The position numbers and the translations under genes are program-made. A stretch of 64,000 bases of DNA from Triatoma infestans (lineage: Eukaryota > Arthropoda > Insecta > Hemiptera > Reduviidae). The DNA is taken from the NCBI GenBank assembly GCA_011037195.1, contig JAAEAF010002590.1, positions 1 through 64,000 on the forward strand, read 5' to 3'. Below, one piece after another: positions 45,483 to 56,691 of the stretch. Position 1 is the first letter of the stretch, and each line of letters opens with the position of its first letter. The notes beneath the pieces are model-generated. The model was not told the DNA's origin and did not search any database. It saw nothing but the letters and a program-made list of their open reading frames with translations.

Positions 45483-46355
45483 TTATGAATTAATTTTTTT
45501 TCTCAACAAAAATATTATATTGATAAAATATTACTAAAGTTATTGTTAATGAAAAATAATTTTTAAAATAAATAAATAAATAAATAAATAAATAAATGAT
45601 TGTTAAATGAATGGCCTTGGCCAAGGAGGAAAATCCAGGATGTTTAACGAGGGTGTGCAAGATTGGCTGTTATAGAAATTTTTAGTGCCACTAAATTCTA
45701 GTAGGGTTAATATCTATATCTAAACAACTATTAGAGTTTATATTTTTAATGGGCATTATCAGCTCTCTTTTATTATCGTAGAAACAACAATTTATATCTT
45801 ATCTTTTTTTTTTTTAGTATTATATTTGTGGCTAAATAAAATTTTGTATTGCCAATAATTTTTAAGTAAAATACTAAATGGGGACAGTCGATAGGATATT
45901 GTTTATGAAATAAACTACTATTAATTATGTACTTTTTTTCGTAAGTCGTAACGTATTCTTATACATTAAATATCTTTAGCTAAACAGAAGGAAATTCAAT
46001 CAGCTTAAAATTTAATTTTGCATATATTTTTTTTTATTGCATTGCGTTAATAGGCTTATTATTCTCACATATCTTTACCTAAAGTTCCCTTAACTAATAT
46101 TAAGCTTCTTTTTTTCCCCCCCCGATTTCTTAGTAATTTTTGCATTGTGTTCCGCACAATATTAACTGAAAGATTTAAAAGAAAGAATCAGTTTTTGTTA
46201 GAAAAATAGTCTTAATTCCAGAACAAAAAGTAATCGACTATCCAGACAAATAAGTGAACAGACAATGTGTTTTATTTCGAATTATTTAACATATTATTGA
46301 ATTTACATTTAGATTAATAATAATAAAAACATAGTTCATTTAAAACAAATAGTTA
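45483..46355. other. No gene seen; AATA microsatellite
   Basis: Contains (AAAT)n at 45564-45596 and AT-rich DNA. No supported gene. Confidence 0.4.
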
Positions 46356-46839
46356 ACAATAATTGCAGCTGGCCTTTCATAAATGGCCTAACCAACCTAC
46401 CCAGCGGAGCTACATCATCCGTAAAGTAAGGCCCATATTTGGATAGCTGGTCATAATGCATGGAACGTTTTGAATATTAATATTAAACATCAACTGAGTA
46501 GAACAAAATTTATTCAAGATTTCATAAGATTTTTTAAGCCGATTTAATTCTACACTTATTTACTTTCTGTTACTGGCTTGGTAAAAGAACTTTTTTGTGA
46601 TCGTGGTCATATTTTTGAAATTAAGTTGTTTCCAGAAATACCCAAATATTTCGGGATCTCTCCTGAGTATGAGGAGGGAGTAAGGAGGTCTCCCACTCTG
46701 GAACTCCCTCGCCCCCAGGATCTGAGGCAGGCAAAGATCTGCTTGGGAAATTATAACCCAGGGAGGTCGGAAGCATGCATCGGCCTTAGTAAGAACCAAC
46801 TCCGCATTCTTGAGGGTTTCCACATGGGGGGCATTGGGG
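46356..46839 (+). repeat. 484-bp tandem duplication, first unit
   Basis: Identical by eye to 46840-47323. Within the unit the right part (46560-46839) is a chimera of a diverged family A 5' end (TACTTTCTGTTACTGG ... GATCGTGGTCATATTTTTGAAATT) and a LINE C-terminal coding piece (DLRQAKICLGNYNPGRSEA, LSKNQLRILEGF). Start-to-start spacing is exactly 484 bp. Confidence 0.92.
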
Positions 46840-47323
46840 ACAATAATTGCAGCTGGCCTTTCATAAATGGCCTAACCAACCTACCCAGCGGAGCTACATC
46901 ATCCGTAAAGTAAGGCCCATATTTGGATAGCTGGTCATAATGCATGGAACGTTTTGAATATTAATATTAAACATCAACTGAGTAGAACAAAATTTATTCA
47001 AGATTTCATAAGATTTTTTAAGCCGATTTAATTCTACACTTATTTACTTTCTGTTACTGGCTTGGTAAAAGAACTTTTTTGTGATCGTGGTCATATTTTT
47101 GAAATTAAGTTGTTTCCAGAAATACCCAAATATTTCGGGATCTCTCCTGAGTATGAGGAGGGAGTAAGGAGGTCTCCCACTCTGGAACTCCCTCGCCCCC
47201 AGGATCTGAGGCAGGCAAAGATCTGCTTGGGAAATTATAACCCAGGGAGGTCGGAAGCATGCATCGGCCTTAGTAAGAACCAACTCCGCATTCTTGAGGG
47301 TTTCCACATGGGGGGCATTGGGT
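46840..47323 (+). repeat. 484-bp tandem duplication, second unit
   Basis: Second unit, no difference seen from the first. Unlike the first it runs on into the rest of the LINE end (GRFCGEMEKTPIHLLTDCDA, about 47358-47420). Confidence 0.92.
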
Positions 47324-48108
47324 GACGAAGCTGGACTTAGAGAGTGCCAGCATGGGCAGATTCTGTGGGGAGATGGAGAAAACTCCAATACATCTCCTTA
47401 CGGACTGCGATGCTGCCATTCAGAGAATATTCAGGAACCTGTTCCCTAACAAGGAGGACGAGGGGAGAGCCTTCTAACATAATGCCTTAAGATTCCTTAA
47501 GACAATATTAAGTTCTCTCTGACAACTAACTGGCTCTTACTGACAGTTTTGTGATCGTGTCATATTTTTGAAATTAAATTGTTCCCAGAAATACCTACAT
47601 ATTTCGGGATCACTCCTGGGTATATTAGGAGGGAGTAAGGAGATCTCCCACTCTGGAACTCCCTCGCCCCCAGGATCTGAGGCACGCAATGATCTGCTTG
47701 AGAAATTATAATCCAGGGAGATTGGAAGCATTCTTGGAAGCTTCGCATTCTTACGGGTTTCTTTACGGGGCATTGTCGGACTCAGGTGACAACTGTCGAA
47801 GCAGCGCTTGGAGAGTGCCAGCATGGGCTGGACAGATTCTGTGGGGAGATGGTGGAAACTCCAATACATCTCTTTATGGACTGCGATGCTGCCATTCAGT
47901 GAATATTCAGAAATCTGGGCACTAACAAGGAGGAAGAGGGGAACATACCTTCTCTAGAGCCTTCTAGGATATTAAGATTCCTTAGGGATCTTAACCTGGT
48001 GGGGAGGGTTCTGTAGGCTAAGCCCATGGCACATTAGACGATCATAGCACATTAGATCGTGTAGGTCGCAATGTAATAGATCCCTTCATAAAAAAAAAAA
48101 AAAAAAAA
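47324..48108 (+). mobile_element. LINE 3' ends, including a third related unit with poly-A
   Basis: Continues the LINE C-terminus of unit two to about 47520, then a third, diverged unit (47540-48091): family A-like GATCGTGTCATATTTTTGAAATT, then DLRHAMICLRNYNPGRLEA, GFLTGHC-like sequence, CGEMVETPIHLFMDC (knuckle, about 47840-47885), EPSRILRFLRDLNLVGRVL to a stop, and an 18-bp A tract (48091-48108). This is the true 3' end of a retroposed element. Confidence 0.75.
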
Positions 48109-48109
48109 T

Positions 48110-48795
48110 CCTCTGATTATGGAAGAAAGGTTTCCCGCGAATGGAATATTGTGTTTGTGAGTTCCTTGTGTGTACCAAATATCTCAAAAACAAAAAAATT
48201 ACCGGAAGCCCAAAGTTGATTTTCCATTTTTAGATATCATCACAAAATCTGTCACGAATTTTGTGGTCAAAATCCATCAACCGGTAGTGCCGACATTACC
48301 GAATGGATTTATTATTTTTTTGTTTTTTTTTGGGGGGGAGGATATTTTCGAAAATGGTTCCAACAATTTTCTTTAAACTTTATATATTGTATAAATAGAT
48401 AAATGCCATAATTTGAGTTTGTAATATTTTTCTAGGAAAATTGAAAATTGATTTTTGGGGGTTCGGGGGGGAGGGGACACAATATTAAGTTTTCATTAAA
48501 GTACCACTTTAGTAAACATATGGTTCTACCACTTATTTAGTACTTAGGTCTTTTTACAAGCATTGTTAGAATTCCAAATTAGTAGAAACTCGTTTAACTG
48601 GATGTTCTGAACTTTAACCGAATAAAATTCTGAGTTGTTTTTGTTTTTTTTGAGTTTCCTTGAATACGGCTACAATGATTTTCCTTAAACTTGGAATATT
48701 AAGTGCACACACACACATACATATATATAAACTTATCATTTTCATTTGAAATATTTTTCCAGAAAGTCATGTGAATGATTCACATCAGTTTTTCC
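48110..48795 (+). repeat. Diverged family A repeat
   Basis: CAAATATCTCAAAAACAAAAAAATT, GGTCAAAATCCATCAACCGG, CCAACAATTTTCTTTAAACTT and a 3' end ATGTGAATGATTCACATCAG match family A at low similarity. Confidence 0.6.
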
Positions 48796-49143
48796 TTTTT
48801 TTCTTTATTTTATTCAATTTTATTTTTGTATTATTCTTATTCTGATATATTAGGGAAAGAAAAGGCAGGCGAACGACTGTAATAAATATTGACTGGATCA
48901 TAAAATACAGTGATATACAACAATATTAGATTGCCCTCACCCATGTAGTACCACCAACCTAAATGGAACATATGTACAATTTTCCGAGCCTAATATATAA
49001 TCTAGTCAATAAATATACTGTCCCTTTAAAAAACATAGGTTATTGTGAAATATTATGTGTTTCAATAAAAAATTTTTTTATTTCTTTGTAAGAATTAGGA
49101 TTTATGATAAAAGTATAATAAATTCTAAGAGTATTAAATATAT

Positions 49144-49342
49144 AGCGGCCTCTATACAGTCAATAATATTGACAATACCTTAGCGTATTGACAATAATAT
49201 TGAACGTGTAAGGTGAAAAAATTGTATTGACGGTCGGTATTGATGAAATCCGGATTTTCTGATTTTCATGTATCAATACTGAAAACTGGAGGGGATATTG
49301 ACAATAATATTGACCGTGTAGGGGCGGCGGCGCCAATATTTC
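49144..49342 (+). mobile_element. MITE-like element B, copy 1 (left part)
   Basis: Starts AGCGGCCTCTATACAGTCAA; carries repeated TTGACAATAATATTGA blocks. Collinear with the first 200 bp of copy 2 at 50678. Interrupted by a solo LTR at 49343 and resumes at 49824 (TTTCCATCAATACTGG); collinearity with copy 2 ends about 75 bp later. Confidence 0.8.
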
Positions 49343-49823
49343 TGTATGGAAGAAAGCAATGAAAATAAATAGTTTTGTAAAATATTAAATAGTTGAATTT
49401 ACCTTCAAAAAGAGTATATTTTAGTGTCAGGTACTGTAAATTGGGGTCATTGCTAGTAGGGAAACAAAGCCACAAAATTTAATACAATGCGACTTGGCCA
49501 ACTGCTTTGTTAGAGAGCATTCCTTAGAACAGTCTGCATTTAGCCTTCAAACAACTAAGTCGCATTCTGCTTCCAAAGCCAGAACACTTCAGGAATCGCT
49601 GTCTTAGTATCAGTGCCAGTTTCACAATAAATTAAATAAGTTTATAATATCAAATAAGTTGTAGTTATTATTTTAACAGAATTTAATTATTTATAAAACA
49701 GTGGTGACTTCTTAATTATTCTTAATACTTCTATCTTTTCCTCAAACATACTTACAAGCCCTTTATACAAGACCGCTCGTGCTACACAACCAGCTACTAC
49801 AATCATCACACCATTACATTACA
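49343..49823 (-). mobile_element. Solo LTR, family L1, TSD TTTC, inserted in element B
   Basis: A 481-bp LTR (plus strand TGTATGGAAG ... CCATTACATTACA). TTTC is duplicated at 49339-49342 and 49824-49827. The undisturbed sequence ATATTTCCATCAATACT is present in element B copy 2 at 50878-50894, an internal empty-site control. Confidence 0.92.
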
Positions 49824-49916
49824 TTTCCATCAATACTGGATCATAAAATACACACAGTTTCATACAACGTTGAATCTAACCTCAACAACAGTGATACAAT
49901 ACCTTACAAAGGTGTA

Positions 49917-50155
49917 CTTTGGAAAGATTTGTGTATTCAAATAAAAACTTCAATCATACATTTTTTTTAAAAGATGATTGTAATTTTTTAATCTTATTTT
50001 TCTGATTAACATACATTTCATATAGTCAATTAAATAGTCCCTTCATTACAGTTCAGTTCAAAACACAATCCAGTGGAGGTTCTTGGGAAAGATTTGTGTA
50101 TTAAAATAAAACTTTAATCATACATTTTTTTTAAAAGATGATTGTAATTTTTTCA
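49917..50155. repeat. 72-bp direct repeat
   Basis: GGAAAGATTTGTGTATT followed by CATACATTTTTTTTAAAAGA and TGATTGTAATTTTTT occurs at about 49918-49989 and 50083-50153 with few differences. Confidence 0.8.
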
Positions 50156-50569
50156 AAGTCTTGTAGGACATATAATAAAGGTTTCACAGGTTTCTATTAC
50201 AGCTGTTCTGATAGTTGTTGGGGACATTATGATTGAAAACTTCAAGTATTCAAAATTTCTTCCTGTGGCCAAGTACCTCAGGGTTAAGGCTAATCTTTCC
50301 CTAACACTTATACTTTCTCCCATATTTTTGTCCTTCTTTTCAAAAATGGTTCAACCATTTGTAACAGTTTTTTAAAGGTAGGTTCATCCATTCGAAAATA
50401 GTTCCTGAAATCTTGAAACATCGCAGAGGCTGATTTCTTTCAAAAGTACTAAATGAGAATGTTCATCTCTCTTCTTCAATCATTCTTTCATCCAGTGTTT
50501 GCGTTTTACTTGACGAATAGTGCCAAACACCAAAATAATAGCTACGCAAGCTTTTGTACGATTATTCAT
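50155..50569 (-). pseudogene. PIF/Harbinger transposase (HARBI1-like nuclease) fragment
   Basis: DDE transposase of the PIF/Harbinger superfamily, N-terminal half. Minus strand from an ATG at 50569: a basic region with VKRKHWMKE, a stop, then KKRDEHSHLVLLKEISLCD, RFQNYFRMDEPTFKKLLQMV (after a one-base shift near 50420), then ERLALTLRYLATGRNFEYLK, SPTTIRTAVIETCETFI and an end near 50155. FRMDEPTF, LRYLATG and the IxETCE motif are family hallmarks. The catalytic DDE part is absent. Lies between two element B copies, so it may belong to an autonomous relative of B. Confidence 0.8.
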
Positions 50570-50677
50570 TTTTTGGAAGGGGAAAAAAACAGCAAAAAAC
50601 CGAGTAAAACCACGTAGATTCACTCTTCTAGTGGTAGAAGTAGTAAGTAAGTAGTGAGCAAAGTTGTTGTGGTCAAT

Positions 50678-51110
50678 AGCGGCCTCTCACGGTCAATAAT
50701 ATTGACAATACCTTAACGTATTGACAATAATATTGACTGTATAAGGTGAAAAAATTGTATTGATGGTCGGTATTGATAAGAGTATTGATGAAATCCGGAT
50801 TTTCTGATTTTCGTGTATCAATACTGAGAATTGGAGGGGATATTGACAATAATATTGATCGTGTAGGGGCGGCGCCAATATTTCCATCAATACTCAGTTC
50901 AGTAGTTTTAAACAACGTTGAAACTAAACTCAAAAACAGTGACGGACATGGAACAACAGACACGGAAAATGTCTCTGATAATGAGCAAAGTATTTGACAA
51001 TAATATTGATCGTGTAAGGTAATGAAGTATTGAGACCGGTTAGCACGAGTATTGATGGTTATATTTCCAATACCAATATTGACAATATTATTGACCGTTT
51101 AGGGGCCGCT
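50678..51110. mobile_element. MITE-like element B, copy 2, complete
   Basis: 433 bp with inverted ends: AGCGGCCTCTCACGGTCAAT at the left and, on the minus strand from 51110, AGCGGCCCCTAAACGGTCAA. Both ends continue with TAATATTGACAATA-like subterminal repeats also found internally. No transposase is encoded. Flanks (CAAT/TAAG) leave the target duplication uncertain; a degraded 3-bp TWA would fit PIF/Harbinger. Confidence 0.82.
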
Positions 51111-51242
51111 TAAGATTTACTTTTCACTAGTTCTTTGCAGCTGGTAAGGAGAAATAAGTAGAATAGGTGACCCTGAGTTTCAAAATGGCGGCCAAATTGT
51201 TAGTGTGGATCAAAATGGAGATATATATTATAATATATTTTT

Positions 51243-51920
51243 TTTTTTACATTCTGGTCGCCATTTTGATCTGATAAATATATTTTTTGACACGATGGTG
51301 TCAAATTCTAGAACTTTATTTTTCATCGAAATGCATTTTTTTGAATCTTATGGGTACAAAAAAACTTTTTTTAGCGATATAATTGTGTGTGTGTGTGTGT
51401 GTGAACAAAATATCTCAAAGCAAAAAATCGCAAAAAAAAGCTCAAACTTCGTGGAATTCGTTTAGATATCCACATCCACTCCACATCACAAAGATTTTGA
51501 TCAAAATCCCATCTAGCGGAAGTGTATCTTATACTATGTTTTTTTTTCAGCTTTTAATGGCTCCAATGATTTTTCTTTAAACTTTTTATACTATCTGCAT
51601 ACATAAAAATACCTATCACTTTTATTTTAAACATTTTCCAGGAATAATGGATTTTTTGGGGGGAAATTCTATGGAATAAAAATACCCAAAGGACTCGAGT
51701 GATGTTTAAAAAATGAGCAATGTAAAATTTAAAACAGATTCGGGTATCTAAGGTTTCCCAGCATTGCTGGTTTATAATGGAACAACAGCCCCATCGTTAT
51801 CATATTTCTTGTCTCTACTACAGCACAGAGCCTCTCTCACTATATACTGCGTATCTGATACGCCCTAAGCGACTCTAGCGCTGTATAAGTCACCAGTTTT
51901 AAGCAATAAACTCTTCCCAA
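51243..51920 (+). repeat. Old family A subfamily with different 3' module
   Basis: GACACGATGGTGTCAAATT, (GT)n at 51385-51402, CAAAATATCTCAAAGC, ATCAAAATCCCATCTAGCGG and TTTCTTTAAACTTTTTATAC match family A. After 51770 it continues with a module (TATCATATTTCTTGTCTCTAC ... TGCGTATCTGA) that recurs at 53270-53400. Confidence 0.65.
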
Positions 51921-52689
51921 AATCCTCCCAAGATTTTTGTACAATTACAGGTACAATTCGGAGTCTAAATGTATCTTACCAAATATTAAAACAACTTTCA
52001 AGAATTTTTTTCAAGGTTGCAAACAGTATTCATTTGTAAGTTGCCACTGTAAAAGTCCATAAACAGGGACAAGGAATTTTAACAAAGAAGCCTAACACTA
52101 GAATTAAGTTACTCATTTAAGTAATAAAATTTTAATCAGTAGACATTACAAACTAACAGTATATGAGACAACATTCTTCAATGATTTTATGGCAATATAA
52201 TTGACATAATTAAAAGTAATTATCTCTACAATGAGGGGCTCTTAAACTCTTAAGCTGTTAAATGTTAAATAAGAGAATATTTTTTATTTATTTCTTAAAA
52301 TGAATTATTGTTTTATCATCAAATGGTCAGAAATTAAATTGTCAGGCATCTGAGATTAGGCCTACAATGAAACAATAATCAGTTTAGTATCTAAATATAA
52401 TAATTGATATGCATGATCAATTTTTAACGCCTGATTGAAACATAAGTTTCAGAAAATATATGTACAAGCTATCGGTATTAAATCTTCATAGAATGAGAGA
52501 AACAAGCAGATATATGTATGAGATTATAAAAAAGACAGTTAAACATGTGTGAGATTCAAGTATATAACGGTTAGCTGATATTAATTCTAACCGTAATAGT
52601 TTACTTACAGGTTCTATTTAATATATATACATATCATAAATTCAATCTATTTTTCTTAATTTTATTAAATATTCAATTTTAAGTACTCT
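51921..52689. other. No gene seen
   Basis: AT-rich, no supported feature. Confidence 0.4.
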
Positions 52690-53398
52690 TATTTTCGTTC
52701 AATTTCGTAAGAGGAATTAATTACGATCAGATCAAATTTCGAAAAATTGAGTTATTACCAGCAATATATGATTCAAGATTCTCTGTGTGAGAACGAAAAA
52801 AATTTTACTAATTTTATCCAGGTAAGAGGAAATATTTCAATCATGTCAAATTTTCGAAATTGAGTTTTCATAGAAAATATATATTTTGAGGTCCTCTGAG
52901 TACGAAAAATTTTTTTTTTTAGCGAATGGTGCGCGCGCGTGTGTATGTGTTTTAACAATAAATATCTCAAAGATGATGAATCGTACGAAGCTCAAACATT
53001 TTATTCCGTTTAAATCCTACTATCGCATCTATCACGAAGGTTTTAGGGCACGATCCCCAACAGTGAGCGACTGAACTAAATGATTTTACTTTAAGCTTCG
53101 TATACTATTTACATACATAGAAATATATTTACCATTTTTATTTGAACCATTTTTATTTGAAAATAAGAGACGGAGGAAGTCAGGGGCACAGCTCCCAGCG
53201 TTGCCAGATACTGCGTTGCCCGTAGAAATATTATACGTCCCTCTTCCATTTAAAAAAAAAAAAAAAAAATCGATATCATACTTCTTATCTCTACCATAAG
53301 ACAGAGTCTGCTGTTACTATGTATTGCGCATCTGACATACCCTTCGCGCGACTCCAATGCTTAATATGATACTAGTTTAGGCATAAAGTCCTAATAAA
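52690..53398 (+). repeat. Old family A subfamily, second copy with double 5' end
   Basis: Two successive family A starts (GTAAGAGGAATTAATTACGATC at 52708; GGTAAGAGGAAATATTTCAATC at 52821), then GT-rich tract, AAATATCTCAAAG, and the same 3' module as at 51.8 kb (TCATACTTCTTATCTCTAC, TTGCGCATCTGACATAC). Confidence 0.65.
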
Positions 53399-53595
53399 GT
53401 CCTCACGCGTTGGTTCTAATGAGAGTGCACTTGCCTTTTTTGCGAGAATTCGATTCCCTTGAGGGTAAAATCGGTGTTGAACCAGCATCGTGATAAAAAG
53501 TGGGAAGCTACAGTTAGTAGCACCCTAGGTAGCGAAGGCCAGAAGTAAACGGCGTGGGAACTGTGGCGTGCTTACCACACGCCAGAAAAAAATCT
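53399..53595 (+). mobile_element. Possible tRNA-derived SINE
   Basis: Head with A-box-like GTTGGTTCTAATGAGAGTGC and B-box-like GAATTCGATTCCC, a 110-bp body and an A-rich end (GAAAAAAATC, 53585). It lacks a second copy in the window for comparison. Confidence 0.5.
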
Positions 53596-54178
53596 TAATA
53601 CAACAATCTCTTACGAACTCACCAGACTACCTTAGCAATGATCTTAATCGTTTTTTATTATATTTATTGCAAATATTCCAAGCTTGAAAACTTCTCAATA
53701 CTTAGCCGGATAAACTTATAAGAGAAAATCAAGTGGGAGATAAGCATCAGATTTAAAAAAAAGTCTCTTTGATGAATTTTAATAGAGAAACAAAATAAAA
53801 AAAAACTTTATATATATAATATGTAATATATAAATGAAGGAAGACACATAAGGATACTGTATGAACTGAAAGCATGTCAGCTGTAACAAATTGTATACTA
53901 TAGGTTTATAAGGAGGAAATTCCTGTGCGGACCATTGACACCTCTCTGTGTGGACGCTCTTCACTTACACACTGAGTTTTATAAACTGACTTTTTTTTAT
54001 TTCTTTAATCATTGGCACATAACAGTTTATAGCCGGGAAACTAAAGTAATGAGAATGGAACCTTTTGACATCTAATAGTATTGTTAATTTTTTTTTAAGA
54101 TATTAATTACTAAAATCTAATTTTGAAGTAACGATTTATAAGGTACCCACTAATTTATAATTACCATTATGATAAGGA
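53596..54178. other. No gene seen
   Basis: AT-rich, no supported feature. Confidence 0.4.
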
Positions 54179-54450
54179 TTAAGTAAATTCCCTGAAAGCA
54201 CCGTACACAGTGTTTACTTTCCAGCAACATGGATGGGTATCATTATTTAAATTTATATAAAAACCCGCCATTCGCCATAAATGTGATCTCAGATCTTCAT
54301 ACAAATCGCATACTAAGATTATATGCTCGGCAGTTTCTTCAGCTCCACAGCGACAACAACCGTCATTTACCAAGCCCATGAGGAACCACTTCCTATTCAA
54401 CTGCGTATATAAGTAAAATCTTTGGAATTGTTCATCTATCAGCTGTGGTA
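54179..54450 (-). mobile_element. LINE C-terminal knuckle fragment
   Basis: Minus-strand frame (54400-54179): NRKWFLMGLVNDGCCRCG then AEETAEHIILVC (CX2CX7HX4C), EDLRSHLWRMAG. Upstream FQRFYLYTQL in the same frame extends it. The motif layout is that of LINE C-termini such as 17.6 and 42.0 kb. The rest of the element is missing. Confidence 0.7.
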
Positions 54451-54726
54451 TCTGTTAAAATAAAAATATGGTTCTTCCTTTATTTCAGTTCATCAATCTA
54501 GACTACCAAACCGCAAGCAGATTAACTTCCAAAATTATTATTATTTTTTTCATTCAGAAACCAATTCTAAAATCACTCGATATATTTAGAGTAGAGCTGA
54601 AAGTCTTTACAGACTTCTCGGAAGACGATATAAATTAACTATAAAAATGAAAAGATACAAATTACCATACTTAAACCTATGTATATTTGTTGTGGTTGGT
54701 TTCGCCAAGTTGCAAAACATCAAAGA

Positions 54727-54881
54727 TATTTTCCGTGATAGTCTGCTTCTTTTTGTGGTCATCGACGGGTTTTGGGCGTTGAGTGTATAAACTGAATTTG
54801 CTCTATGCAAGTCTGTATTATCACATTGTTTTTGACAAACCGGTCGATGACCACAAAAAGAAGCACTCTATCACGGAAAAT
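54727..54881. repeat. 45-bp inverted repeat (hairpin)
   Basis: Left arm 54727-54773 (ATTTTCCGTGATAG ... TGTGGTCATCGACGGGTTTT) and right arm 54837-54881 (AAACCGGTCGATGACCACAA ... TCACGGAAAAT) are near-perfect inverted copies around a 63-bp loop. Confidence 0.9.
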
Positions 54882-54974
54882 GTCTCAAACAAAGAGTACA
54901 AAGTCAAACTAAATACGAACTATTCAGACATTCCAATCCAACAATTTGGACAGATAGTTGATTCTGCTTACTAA

Positions 54975-55200
54975 GGCTACGGCTAGACGGACGGATTTTG
55001 ACGCACTTATTTTGCGTTAAATAAAGCAAGACATATGGACTGCGCTGATAGTAGGGGTAGTGGCTAGTCGCTACTGAAATTACGTACGAAGTAGATAAAA
55101 ACACGCGTTCCCAAGGTCATAACGCAGAAGAATGGATCCGAGCCAATACTTCATCGAAAAATAACGCAGTGTGACTGGCTAAACGGGTGGAAAACAACGC
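54975..55200. mobile_element. Possible PIF/Harbinger-type element end
   Basis: GGCTACGGCTAGACGGACGG directly follows TAA (54972-54974), and TTTTGACGCA/TGCGTT inverted motifs follow. This looks like the terminus of a PIF/Harbinger element with a 3-bp target; no matching inverted end is visible downstream. Confidence 0.4.
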
Positions 55201-55261
55201 AACGGAGGTTGCCTTCTGTTCTCGCTTTTGAATTTTAGTATATTTTATATATCCTATTATT

Positions 55262-55591
55262 TTGGTGCATTGTTTACACAACATAGATTATTACATTGAC
55301 GGTGAAGTATTAATTCTTGAAGTACAAAAGCACAGATGTTTATATGATCCCTCTGATACGGAGTTTAAAAATCGTAAGAAAAACATAGTGTGTGTGAAGC
55401 TGTCATTGGAGATTCCTGGAAAAATAGAAATGAAAGAGAGAAAGCTCAAAATAGGTAATCTTACAACCATTAACGAAATAACAACTTTCGATGTAATGCT
55501 TAACTTTGCCATACTTTTTGAACAATGTATTTCTGCAAAATGCTTTTGGAATGATACGTTCTCCACTGATGGAACTATTGTACTACGTTAA
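55262..55591 (+). CDS. MADF-like domain ORF (transposon-associated?)
   Basis: 109-codon open frame. The start YIDGEVLILEVQKHRCLYDP and SDTEFKNRKKNIV has the order of a MADF (Myb/SANT-like, Adf-1) domain: ILEV...CLYDP...YKN+KKK. MADF proteins bind DNA and are often the second protein of PIF/Harbinger transposons. The later part (SLEIPGKIEMKERKLKIGNL) fits poorly, suggesting a frameshift or intron. Given the Harbinger-like end 290 bp upstream it is more likely transposon-derived than a host gene. Confidence 0.45.
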   Translation: MVHCLHNIDYYIDGEVLILEVQKHRCLYDPSDTEFKNRKKNIVCVKLSLEIPGKIEMKERKLKIGNLTTINEITTFDVMLNFAILFEQCISAKCFWNDTFSTDGTIVLR

Positions 55592-56691
55592 AAATCGAAC
55601 GTGTAGCCGGTCCACTGGGAAACCTACTTCATTTAAAGCTTCATTGTATAAAGGTATGTATACAATTAACATTTTGCATATTTTTTTAACAACAGGCCAA
55701 ACATAACTATTATTTATATATGAAATTTTTAACATTAATAATTTATGGAATATGAAAAGATTGTGGAGCATAGCTTTTTGTCTACGTATTTATTTATAAA
55801 TTTGCTATAAATTTCATATCTGAGAAAATTTATTAATTTAAAGTCAAATCATCAAAATTGATTTCTCATTTATACGTAAAACAAAAAACATATTTCAGAT
55901 ATGTTATCCTACTTATCCATATTCTAGATCAGCCTCAGTAGTACAGTTGGTATAGGCAACTAGTATAATAGAAGTTCAATCAATTCAAACTGTTCTTTTT
56001 AATAATTTCCTTGATTAAGGTGAAAGTTCCTTCAGATAGGTTAATGCTCTCCTAAATCCAGCAAGTCATATTGTAACTTGCAGACGTAATATTAAAGACA
56101 ATAAAATGTTGCGTACAAATATTTTGAGTTTGATATTATCTTAAAAGATATTTTTCTGTTGTTTGACAATTTTCAATAGTTTATATTTAACGTTTCATTT
56201 AAAAACTGTAATTACGCTTAAGAAAATTATTTCTATTAATCTTTCCAAGAAAAGACTTAAAATATTAAAGCAATAAAACCTTATAATAAAGTAGGCCAGA
56301 TAAAAAAAAAAAAAATAATAATAATAAAAACAAGCAATCATAAACAATAATAAGAAAGGAAGTACGTAAAGAAACTGTGCATTATTAAAATAGAAGCCAC
56401 TAGCGAAAACAGTTGATAAAATCATGCAGTTGTCGTGCTTGACTGAGATTCTAGTTCAACCAGTATTAAATTCTGTTTGACCTTCAAAAAGATGTATTTT
56501 AATGCAGCAAAGTTGTGGGGTACTATGGGGTCGATATTTTTAGCCTAATGTTACTTACTACAAAGGCAAGGGAGTTTCATTTGAAGAATGCAATATTTAT
56601 CTTAAATGTTAACAATTAATTGTATATATTAATAATGATAGTCAGTTTTTAGTTTACATCTGTCCTGTTATAATACCCTTAGGGAGTAATA
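55592..56691. other. No gene seen
   Basis: AT-rich with short frames only. A segment at 56460-56500 (CCTTCAAAAAGATGTATTTTA) echoes the L1 LTR. Confidence 0.4.

Noticed and set aside
46578..47388. Duplicated ORFs as possible tandem paralogous genes
   Set aside because: They are the repeated LINE/family A chimera; similarity covers non-coding sequence equally, and frames are broken relative to the LINE.
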